Assembly: GCA_003153935.1 (NCBI GenBank)
Contig: PMCA01000028.1
Location: 1-26,527, forward strand
From: Elusimicrobiota bacterium
GTDB lineage: Bacteria; CAYTYR01; UBA6262
Direction: 5' to 3'
Length of the DNA stretch: 26,527 nt
Below, piece by piece: positions 6,204 through 13,067 of this stretch. Made by a program: the position numbers and the translations under genes. The first letter of the stretch is position 1. Each line of letters opens with the position of its first letter. Under the pieces are notes generated by a model. It was not told the DNA's origin, did no database searches, and saw only the letters and a list, made by a program, of their open reading frames with translations.

Positions 6204-7067
6204 ATGAAGAAGAGCAGTTTGGCGTCATTATGGTCAATTATATTTATTTTGTCCTTATCTATAAGTGCCTGGGGAGCGTCTTTTACCGTTAATTTTTCGG
6301 ATATTGAACTGGACAACCTGAAGCCCGGCATGCCGGTCAGTCTGCTGCAGAAAGCCGCCTTTCCCCTGACCGTTACCAATACGGATAATAACAGTGAAAA
6401 TATGCGTTTTGAAGTCGTACTGCCGGAAGCGGGCCAGCTAAAAGAAGGTTATGAACCCATACCAGATGTAACCTGGATCAAGTTCGAGAGGGATAATTTC
6501 TGGCTGAAACCTAACCAGTCTGAAGACGTGGATATGATCATTTATACTCCTTACGACCAGAAATTGTTCGGCAAGAAGTATGAAGCGATCTTGGTCACTT
6601 ATACTTTGGAAGGTATGATGAAGGTCAATTTAAAGAGTAAGATGTTCATCGCCTTCAACAATGATCACTATCCACCCAGCGTGGTCAACGACCTGATCGC
6701 CGAAGATAGTATCAACAACACCTCATTATTGATGGCGCCGAAGTTGGTCAGCCTGGAGAAGGTCAAACTGAATAAGAACCTGCAAATGGCCAATCTGATG
6801 GTCACTAATACAGGCGCTCAGACCTTATCCCTAACATTTTACGCCGTGGGACTACAGAACGTCCCCGCGATAGTGGGGTTGGTAACGTTTAAGGATCAGG
6901 TTATGGAACTAAAGCCGAGGGAGACCAAATTATTGGCCATGACGGTCAATTTGCCGTTATTGCGGGCTAAAACCAGCGAACCGATGCGGATGCTGATTGG
7001 TGCCAAAGACACCAAAAAGACCACCCCTTTGGGCCAATTCATGGTGCTGGACCTTAATTTTCTCTAA
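6204..7067 (+). CDS. Secreted Ig-like protein of unknown function
   Basis: This 287-residue protein has a signal peptide of about 24 residues (..SISAWGA). The mature part is beta-rich. The segment TWIKFERDNFWLKPNQSEDV followed by YTPYDQKLFGKKYEAIL aligns in pattern with PWITAAPSTFTLAGGQAQTV and VPFDVTYLSKNYVIYF of the protein at 3563, so the two likely share an Ig-like domain of DUF916 or chaperone type. A second Ig-like part starts near residue 175 (..MANLMVTNTGAQTLSL). The ribosome site AAGGGAAG lies at 6191-6198. It follows a partial terminator, so it may be read through from the riboswitch operon. It could be a periplasmic partner for surface-protein export; the name is not known. Confidence 0.75.
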   Translation: MKKSSLASLWSIIFILSLSISAWGASFTVNFSDIELDNLKPGMPVSLLQKAAFPLTVTNTDNNSENMRFEVVLPEAGQLKEGYEPIPDVTWIKFERDNFWLKPNQSEDVDMIIYTPYDQKLFGKKYEAILVTYTLEGMMKVNLKSKMFIAFNNDHYPPSVVNDLIAEDSINNTSLLMAPKLVSLEKVKLNKNLQMANLMVTNTGAQTLSLTFYAVGLQNVPAIVGLVTFKDQVMELKPRETKLLAMTVNLPLLRAKTSEPMRMLIGAKDTKKTTPLGQFMVLDLNFL

Positions 7068-7079
7068 GACGGAATCAGG

Positions 7080-7107
7080 TTGACAATTAACGGAAATATG
7101 CTATATT
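7080..7107 (+). promoter_or_regulatory. Sigma70-type promoter for the large modular secreted protein
   Basis: The -35 box is TTGACA (7080-7085) and the -10 box is TATATT (7102-7107), with a 16-base spacer. A leader of about 85 bases follows before ATG 7204. Confidence 0.75.
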
Positions 7108-7123
7108 TATTATAACTGATATC

Positions 7124-7180
7124 AGAAGTCACGGGCTGGTTACAGGTTACTATGAGGTAGGATCTTCTGTAACCCTTTTG
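7124..7180 (+). promoter_or_regulatory. Putative attenuator in the leader of the large secreted protein
   Basis: GGTTACAG (7138-7145) pairs with CTGTAACC (7167-7174), followed by CTTTTG, a weak terminator. CAGAAG (7124-7129) can instead pair with CTTCTG (7164-7169), using the same right arm. The two structures exclude each other, as in an attenuator. No known ligand-binding consensus is seen. It could also simply terminate the preceding gene. Confidence 0.4.
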
Positions 7181-7203
7181 TTAAGCCTTAAGGAGTGAAA
7201 ATA

Positions 7204-10194
7204 ATGCAGATCACTAAGATGCTCAAAATTAATACTTGCCTGTTAAGTATTGTTTTGGGTATTTTTATTGCTTCCAATCTTAGGGCGGCAGAGTCCATTT
7301 TTACCTTTACCGAGCTATTTACCAATACCACTTACGAAGACTCCGGTACTACAGCCGATTGGGTGATCCCCGATATCAATACTTTTATGGGCATGGTCCG
7401 CTTGCCTAAAGATTCTACTCCCGGCAGCCCATCTAAGCAGGTTAATGGCAAGGTAATGTTGTCAGCCAGCGATGGCAACTTGTATTATGCCTGGGTGGAT
7501 TTCCGCAGCGGTATTGGCGATGGCAAGGGTCATATTTATCTCCAGAAGTATAATACCAGCGGCGTTAAACAGTGGGGCAATGAGAAGCAAGTAGATTCAG
7601 CTGGAACCGGTACATATATAAATGATGATTTCCTGACTCCTGTTCCCGGATTGATGGAGGGTATCGACGGCTCCATATTTGTATACTGGGCGGTGGGAGG
7701 CAACTTATGGGTACAGAAATTTGATAATACAGGCGCCAAAAAGTGGGGCGGCGACACTGTAGTAAATACCGCCTCGGTAACTACCTACAACTTCGGTTAC
7801 ACTCCTGCAGTGGTTGATTCCGACGGTAAGCTGGTATTCTTTTGGAGCAGCGGCTCAGGGTTATATATGCAAAAGATAGACGGCAGCGGTGCCAGCGGCA
7901 TCAAATCGGGCAGCCAGGTTTTGCTCCAGTCCGGCTATGTCAATAGGCCCATGGCCAGCCGGGATTCAACCAATCACTATTACGTGGCTTACACTTTATT
8001 TGATATCGGTTCCTTGCAAGATATCCTCTACCTGGACAAATTTAATACTGACGGGACCAGGGCCTGGGCCCAGCGTACCACGGTAGTCGCCTCTACCGGC
8101 ATCAGTTCCGTTGATATCGCTACTGACGCTTCCGGCAATAGTTATGTTGTTTGGGACGACTATCGCAATATCCTGTCTACCGGCCGGGACGTATTTATAC
8201 AGAAATTTGACTCCAGCGGTACCGCGTGGTGGGGCATGATGGGCAAGCAGATGAACACCGATACCGGCTATGCTGTCCAGCAGAACCCCAAAGTCAAGCT
8301 GGATGCAAACGGACTGCCCAATGTGATCTGGGAGGACCAGCGCTCCGGCACTAATGTCGATATTTACGCGCAGCATTACGATACCAACGGCAATAAGATA
8401 TGGAGCAGCGGGGAAGTTAAGGTAAACAAGGGGACCAATAGTTCCGCTTACTCGGAATATTTCGTGGGAGTCGCTGATAGCTTCGTTATCAATACCCAGG
8501 CCGGAGGGGACCAGAATTCCCTCTATGTTGCCTGGTTTACTGACCGCAGTAATGATTTCAATATCTATAGCCAAAAGGTTACCAGCTCCGGTACGGTAAG
8601 TTTTGGCACTGACCTGCAAGTAACAACGGAGCTGGGCGGCGGAGGGTATTTAAGCTCCGCGCATGTACAATCCACTAAACTTAACATTACAGCTATGAAT
8701 ATAACCGGAGCCAGGGTGTATGGTATTTACCTGAACTACGGCCAGACCATCAATTTTTCCCTGTCCAACGATGGCGGCGCTACCTGGGTGCCGACCACCA
8801 TGCTGGGAGCGAAGGTTAATTTTGCCAATTCCGGACACGATTTGCGCTGGAAAGCCGATTTTACCTCTACCGATCCCTTTCAAACCCCGGTTATTTACGG
8901 CCTGGTCATTGAGTATTTTATCCAGGGCGCAGGGGAGCCTTACCATAAAGTATTGCATATATATGATGATAATTGGGCCTATCCGCCAACGGGCTGGATG
9001 GCTGAAGGTAATAAGACCACTGCTATGACCATGGTGTCCAATAGCCCGGATACCCCGGCCCAGGGTAATGCCTGCGTTAAACTGACCTACAATCCCAATA
9101 TTGCCTCCTGGGCTGGCTTTTTTGTGCAAGCCAGCGGTAAATGGCGGGCCAACGGAGGGACCGGCATAGACCTGAGCAAATATTCACAATTGGTCATCAA
9201 GGCCCGGTCGGGCGACGCCAATGCCCAGGCTATCCAGGTGCAATTCGGCATAGGGGAGTCCGGAGACAGCTTTAAGGGCACCACTCGCTGGACCGTGTTA
9301 CCGACCACCTGGACCACTTATGTGATCGATCTGGCAGGGAGGGACCTGCATGATATAAACGGCCTGGTGATGATAAACATGCAGAGAGTGCAGAGAATAG
9401 ACCCGGTTATTTATATTGACGATATTAAGTTCCTGGGCCCTGGTCCGGCGGCGATAAGTGACCTGATGCCTTCTCTGGGCGCTGCCCCAGGCACGATGAA
9501 TTTATCCTGGACAGCTCCTGCCGGTGATTATACGAATACCAATTATATCGTGAAATATTCTACTTCCTATTTCAATAATGACACCGGATTTAACAACGCC
9601 ACCACTTATAGCCAAACCTGGTCCGTGGACGCTCCGGGTACTATTGAGAATCATGTCCTGAGCGGTCTTACCCCGGGACAGGGATACTATATCGCCATAG
9701 AGACCAAGGACGATCACCTTAATCAGTCGGATATCTCCAATGTTATCTACTATCATGCCCGCAGTGCGGGATTAGGTATCAAAGTGGATGGCACAGCCAT
9801 CGACCTGGGAGAAATGGCGCCCAACGAGAGCAAATCGGGAGGGCCGATCTCGGTTACTAATATCGGCGGTGTGCCTCTGACCGTCAGTTTAAGTATTATT
9901 AACCCGACGGGTTGGACTGCCGATGTCAGTAATTTAGCGCTGGATCATTATATGCTGATGGGGGCCTTTGCCACCGCTGTCGGCAATGTGAATTGGAACC
10001 CGGCCAGACATGCTATGCTGGCTACGCCAGCGGTGTGTACCGCCACGAAATTTGCCGGTGACAGTAACGGGGTCAATTTCGCCCTCGATGAGATGAGAAA
10101 ACTGTTCATTAACTTTACGGCCCCGCTAACGATACGGCCGGGGACGGAAAGCCAGAAGATATATATCAATATAGACGCGGGTACCGTCAATTAA
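7204..10194 (+). CDS. Large modular secreted protein: propeller-like repeats, CBM-like, FN3 and shared C-terminal domain
   Basis: This 996-residue protein starts with a signal peptide (about 1-29, ending NLRAA). Between bases 7480 and 8620 there are seven similar units of about 50-75 residues with the pattern IYLQKYNTSGVKQWG, VFIQKFDSSGTAWWG, IYAQHYDTNGNKIWSSG, as expected for a seven-bladed propeller. Then come a beta domain (about 480-575), a CBM11/CIA30-like domain (about 583-748, with DLSKYSQLVIKARS and VIYIDDIKF), and an FN3 domain (about 749-853, LSWTAPAGDYTNTNYIVKYS..LTPGQGYYIAIET). The C-terminal module (about 854-996) is shared with the protein at 2342. ATG 7204 is eight bases after AAGGAG; GTG 7195 is less likely. 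It is probably surface-bound and may bind polysaccharide; I see no enzyme motif. Confidence 0.83.
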   Translation: MQITKMLKINTCLLSIVLGIFIASNLRAAESIFTFTELFTNTTYEDSGTTADWVIPDINTFMGMVRLPKDSTPGSPSKQVNGKVMLSASDGNLYYAWVDFRSGIGDGKGHIYLQKYNTSGVKQWGNEKQVDSAGTGTYINDDFLTPVPGLMEGIDGSIFVYWAVGGNLWVQKFDNTGAKKWGGDTVVNTASVTTYNFGYTPAVVDSDGKLVFFWSSGSGLYMQKIDGSGASGIKSGSQVLLQSGYVNRPMASRDSTNHYYVAYTLFDIGSLQDILYLDKFNTDGTRAWAQRTTVVASTGISSVDIATDASGNSYVVWDDYRNILSTGRDVFIQKFDSSGTAWWGMMGKQMNTDTGYAVQQNPKVKLDANGLPNVIWEDQRSGTNVDIYAQHYDTNGNKIWSSGEVKVNKGTNSSAYSEYFVGVADSFVINTQAGGDQNSLYVAWFTDRSNDFNIYSQKVTSSGTVSFGTDLQVTTELGGGGYLSSAHVQSTKLNITAMNITGARVYGIYLNYGQTINFSLSNDGGATWVPTTMLGAKVNFANSGHDLRWKADFTSTDPFQTPVIYGLVIEYFIQGAGEPYHKVLHIYDDNWAYPPTGWMAEGNKTTAMTMVSNSPDTPAQGNACVKLTYNPNIASWAGFFVQASGKWRANGGTGIDLSKYSQLVIKARSGDANAQAIQVQFGIGESGDSFKGTTRWTVLPTTWTTYVIDLAGRDLHDINGLVMINMQRVQRIDPVIYIDDIKFLGPGPAAISDLMPSLGAAPGTMNLSWTAPAGDYTNTNYIVKYSTSYFNNDTGFNNATTYSQTWSVDAPGTIENHVLSGLTPGQGYYIAIETKDDHLNQSDISNVIYYHARSAGLGIKVDGTAIDLGEMAPNESKSGGPISVTNIGGVPLTVSLSIINPTGWTADVSNLALDHYMLMGAFATAVGNVNWNPARHAMLATPAVCTATKFAGDSNGVNFALDEMRKLFINFTAPLTIRPGTESQKIYINIDAGTVN

Positions 10195-10219
10195 ATTGCC
10201 CCGGATGACGGCAGCTTAG

Positions 10220-10250
10220 ATAACCTTGCTTATAAAAGGTTATTTTTGTT
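10220..10250 (+). terminator. Rho-independent terminator
   Basis: ATAACCTT (10220-10227) pairs with AAGGTTAT (10236-10243), followed by TTTTTGTTTG. It ends the transcript of the large secreted protein. Confidence 0.88.
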
Positions 10251-10269
10251 TGTCAGGGCATAATAAAGC

Positions 10270-10298
10270 TTGACTTTTAGGTGGATATTAGATATACT
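10270..10298 (+). promoter_or_regulatory. Promoter of rplM-rpsI
   Basis: The -35 box is TTGACT (10270-10275) and the -10 box is TATACT (10293-10298), with a 17-base spacer. It lies just upstream of rplM. Confidence 0.8.
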
Positions 10299-10332
10299 AA
10301 CTCTCTAATTTTAAGAAAGGAAAATCTTGATA

Positions 10333-10767
10333 ATGAAGACGAGTATGGTAAAAAAAGAAGACGTTATAAAAAAATGGTATCTGGTGGATGCTAAAGGGCA
10401 CGTATTGGGCCGTTTAGCTTCAGAGGTGGCCCAAGTATTAAGAGGTAAAGGCAAACCCTCGTTCGCTCCGCATATGGACCTGGGGGACAACGTGGTGATC
10501 ATCAATTGTGAACACATAGTCCTGACCGGTAAGAAACTGGTGCAGAAGACCGATTTCCGTTATTCCGGCTATCCCGGGGGCCAGACTATCACTCCTTACG
10601 GCATTTTAATGAAAACCAAACCGGATAAAGTGGTTACCATGGCGATCAAGGGCATGCTGCCTCCCAATAAACTGAGAGACAAGATCATGAAGAGATTGAA
10701 GGTATTCAAGGGTGAGACCGTTCCGGCCTCGTACAAAAATAGCGAAAAATTAGAGATAAGGGGTTAA
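10333..10767 (+). CDS. rplM: Ribosomal protein L13
   Basis: This 144-residue protein is an early-assembling 50S component. Family signatures are KKWYLVDAKGHVLGRLAS near the N-terminus, the GDNVVIINCEHIVLTGKK stretch, YRYSGYPGG-type residues (here FRYSGYPGGQT), and the MLPPNKLRDKIMKRLKVFKG segment near the C-terminus. The length is close to the 142 residues of the E. coli protein. The start is uncertain: ATG 10333 is 11 bases after the GGA of AGAAAGGA, while TTG 10327 has tighter spacing. It is followed four bases later by rpsI, the conserved L13-S9 operon. Confidence 0.95.
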   Translation: MKTSMVKKEDVIKKWYLVDAKGHVLGRLASEVAQVLRGKGKPSFAPHMDLGDNVVIINCEHIVLTGKKLVQKTDFRYSGYPGGQTITPYGILMKTKPDKVVTMAIKGMLPPNKLRDKIMKRLKVFKGETVPASYKNSEKLEIRG

Positions 10768-10771
10768 GTAA

Positions 10772-11164
10772 ATGGCAGATACCGCACAGACAGTAGGCAG
10801 GAGAAAAAACTCGATCGCCCGGGTGAAACTCAGCTCCGGTAAAGGCGAGATAACCGTCAACGGCGAATTACTCGAAGACTATTTCAAAAAAGTTGAAACT
10901 CTGGTAGCCATAGTGATGGAACCGCTGAAGCTGGTGAAAGCCGCTGATAAGTATGATTTCGAAGTTATAACCAATGGCGGGGGTATTTACGGCCAGGCGC
11001 AGGCTATCAGACATGGCATCGCCAGGGCTTTAAATGAAGTAGACGAGAGTTTACATACCACATTGAAAAAAGCCGGTTTCCTGATGCGCGACCCACGCGT
11101 AGTGGAACGCAAGAAACCAGGCCGACCGAAAGCCAGGAAGAGATTCCAGTTCTCCAAGAGATAA
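10772..11164 (+). CDS. rpsI: Ribosomal protein S9
   Basis: This 130-residue protein is a 30S subunit component whose C-terminal tail reaches the P-site tRNA. It begins with VGRRKNSIARVKL and ends with the diagnostic RKKPGRPKARKRFQFSKR, including the final SKR. GGGIYGQAQAIRHGIARAL is the conserved core. It is paired with rplM, starting four bases after the rplM stop. The segment DPRVVERKKPGR is also family-typical. Confidence 0.97.
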   Translation: MADTAQTVGRRKNSIARVKLSSGKGEITVNGELLEDYFKKVETLVAIVMEPLKLVKAADKYDFEVITNGGGIYGQAQAIRHGIARALNEVDESLHTTLKKAGFLMRDPRVVERKKPGRPKARKRFQFSKR

Positions 11165-11165
11165 A

Positions 11166-11218
11166 GACAGTAGACAGATGACAGTCCGTCCCGACTTGTC
11201 GGGACGCGCAGATAACAG
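11166..11218. repeat. Heptamer repeat with embedded palindrome after rpsI
   Basis: Directly after the rpsI stop come GACAGTA, GACAGAT, GACAGTC (11166-11186). Then comes a palindrome, CGTCCCGAC-TT-GTCGGGACG (11187-11206), then a partial repeat, GCAGATAACAG. It has the same seven-base period as the array at 40-120 and the tract in argJ. It looks like a degenerate heptamer array with a REP-like palindrome inside it. Confidence 0.65.
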
Positions 11219-11220
11219 AA

Positions 11221-11256
11221 AAAACCCCGTTAGTCAATCTAACGGGGTTTTTATTT
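11221..11256. terminator. Bidirectional terminator between rpsI and the minus-strand gene
   Basis: AAAACCCCGTTAG (11221-11233) pairs with CTAACGGGGTTTT (11239-11251). A T-rich run follows on the plus strand, and an A-run precedes the stem, which gives U's on the minus strand. It serves the two convergent genes rpsI and the gene at 11266-11898. Confidence 0.92.
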
Positions 11257-11265
11257 TGGTGCTAT

Positions 11266-11898
11266 TTATTTTACTGAGTAGCTTTTCAGGACTTTCAGGG
11301 TCTTTTTGGTCTCATATTTGACCTGGCCTATGCCGGCGGCGTACCAGCCATATTCGTCGCTGATCTCTTTATCGCGCTCCTGGTGTATATAGATCTTGAC
11401 GCATTTGAAGGTGCCAGCCGGCACCTTAATCTCGTCATTTACGGAAACAACTTCGCAATGCATTTTAATATGCTTATTGATCCAGGCTATTTTTAAATTT
11501 CCTTCCCAATCCCATTTACTGCCTTGATTCAAAGGATAGATCATAATAGGTATTTCCGGGGTAAAGACGGAACTGGCCTCAGGGGTATAGGATTTGCTGG
11601 CTCCGATCTTTTTCCAGTAGATACCCTTGTCGTTGCTCAAGACGAAAGAGCGTACAATTCCTCTTTTGTCCTTTTGCTTTAAGATACTGTAAGTTGCTTT
11701 ATCGTAGATCTCCGGTTTGTCAATAGTGACGGTTTCATCGAAAGTATCATCGTTGTCTTCGTGGTTGGTGATCGAGTAGGTCCAGGTGGAATCGGGGGTT
11801 AAGGGATAGTAGTTCTTTGGGTCGGCGGCCTGGGCCGCCAGGGCTGTCAATCCCAACACAGCGGTCAGTAGCAGGGTCTTGAGATAGAAATTTTTCAT
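11266..11898 (-). CDS. Secreted protein of unknown function (YYPLTPDSTWTY type)
   Basis: This 210-residue minus-strand protein begins with a signal peptide (1-24, ending LAAQA). The mature part opens with YYPLTPDSTWTYS, a motif I associate with small exported hypothetical proteins that start 'YYPLxxGxxWxY'. The rest is predicted beta-strands with PLNQGSKWDWEG and EIKVPAGTFKCVKI, the latter also recurrent in that group. The ATG at 11898 has AGGAGGT upstream on the minus strand. It is the only gene on this strand and is divergent from argC. Function is unknown; no catalytic motif is visible. Confidence 0.82.
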   Translation of the reverse strand: MKNFYLKTLLLTAVLGLTALAAQAADPKNYYPLTPDSTWTYSITNHEDNDDTFDETVTIDKPEIYDKATYSILKQKDKRGIVRSFVLSNDKGIYWKKIGASKSYTPEASSVFTPEIPIMIYPLNQGSKWDWEGNLKIAWINKHIKMHCEVVSVNDEIKVPAGTFKCVKIYIHQERDKEISDEYGWYAAGIGQVKYETKKTLKVLKSYSVK

Positions 11899-11958
11899 AT
11901 AAGTTACCTCCTGGGTATATTTTTATCATTTTGACCCGGCGCCCGGCAAGAAAAATCT

Positions 11959-11987
11959 TTGACAAATGCCCGATTCTGGCGTATAAT
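11959..11987 (+). promoter_or_regulatory. Consensus promoter of the argC-led operon
   Basis: The -35 box is TTGACA (11959-11964) and the -10 box is TATAAT (11982-11987), with a 17-base spacer: a perfect sigma70-type promoter. I see no clear ArgR box by eye. Confidence 0.88.
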
Positions 11988-12023
11988 TCTAAGAATATTA
12001 GCTATGTAAAATGGAGGCATTTA

Positions 12024-13067
12024 ATGATCAAAGTAGGCATCGTTGGCGCCAAAGGTTTCGCCGGTGAAGAGCTCATCAAATTATTACTAAAACATCCAAA
12101 AGTAGAGATCACCGCCCTGGCCGATAAAATGGACGGGGTGTCTCAGGATATTACCAGCATTTATCCCTATCTGGAAGGCAAGCTGGACCTGCCCTGCGAA
12201 GAACTGGATGTGGCTAAAGTAGCCGCTAAGTGCGACCTGGTATTTTTGGCCCTGCCGCATAAAATAAGTCAGGGTATAGCCGCCGATTTTATTAAGGCCG
12301 GCAAAAAGGTTATCGATCTCAGCGCGGATTACCGCATAAAAGACGCGAAAGTATATGAACAATGGTACGAAACTCCGCATAACCATCCGGAACTGCTGAA
12401 GGAAGCGGTATACGGTTTGCCTGAGATATATCGCGAACAGATCAAAAAGGCCCGCTTGATCGCCAATCCCGGGTGTTATCCTACCAGTATCATCCTGGGA
12501 GCGGCACCCCTGGTCAGGGAGCGCTTGGCCGGGACTGAATACATACTGGCCGATTCGAAGAGCGGGGTGACCGGAGCGGGGCGCGCGTTCGTACAGAAGT
12601 TTGTCAGCCAGAACGAGGGCACGGAAAACCTTAAGGCTTACAGTATTGGCATACATCGCCATACGCCGGAGATAGAGCAGGAACTGTCCAATCTGGCCGA
12701 CAAACAGGTCATGATCCTGTTCACGCCGCATTTGATCCCGGTCATGCGTGGAATACTGTCATCAATTTACCTTTTACCAAGCAGCAATTTTAAAACTAAC
12801 GAGTTGGTGGCGGTCTATAAGGAATTCTACGAGAAGTCGCCTTTTGTCCGCATCTTGGAGGAAGGTAAATTCCCTGAGACCAATGAAGTTTACAATACCA
12901 ACTATTGCGATATTGGCATAAAAGTGGATGAACGCACCAAGAGGATAGTGATCGTCAGCGCCATTGACAACCTGATCAAGGGGGCCAGCGGCCAGGCGGT
13001 ACAGAATATGAATCTGATGTCCGGTCTGGATGAACAGGAAGGTTTGATATGGGGCAAAACAAAATAA
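12024..13067 (+). CDS. argC: N-acetyl-gamma-glutamyl-phosphate reductase
   Basis: This 347-residue cytoplasmic enzyme performs the NADPH-dependent reduction of N-acetylglutamyl phosphate in arginine synthesis. The nucleotide-binding start reads KVGIVGAKGFAGEEL. The catalytic cysteine is C151 in ANPGCYPTS. HRHTPEIEQEL and the TPHLIPVMRGI segment are family-typical. The ATG at 12024 has GGAG seven bases upstream; the open frame extends upstream but overlaps the promoter. It overlaps argJ by 19 bases, so the two are probably translationally coupled. It is the first gene of a long operon. Confidence 0.96.
   Translation: MIKVGIVGAKGFAGEELIKLLLKHPKVEITALADKMDGVSQDITSIYPYLEGKLDLPCEELDVAKVAAKCDLVFLALPHKISQGIAADFIKAGKKVIDLSADYRIKDAKVYEQWYETPHNHPELLKEAVYGLPEIYREQIKKARLIANPGCYPTSIILGAAPLVRERLAGTEYILADSKSGVTGAGRAFVQKFVSQNEGTENLKAYSIGIHRHTPEIEQELSNLADKQVMILFTPHLIPVMRGILSSIYLLPSSNFKTNELVAVYKEFYEKSPFVRILEEGKFPETNEVYNTNYCDIGIKVDERTKRIVIVSAIDNLIKGASGQAVQNMNLMSGLDEQEGLIWGKTK

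Noticed and set aside
7996-8619. Minus-strand ORF of 207 codons inside the large secreted protein gene
   Set aside because: It is a shadow in the repeat region with no supported start or domain.
12087-12731. Minus-strand ORF of 214 codons opposite argC
   Set aside because: argC is certain from motifs, so this is an antisense shadow.
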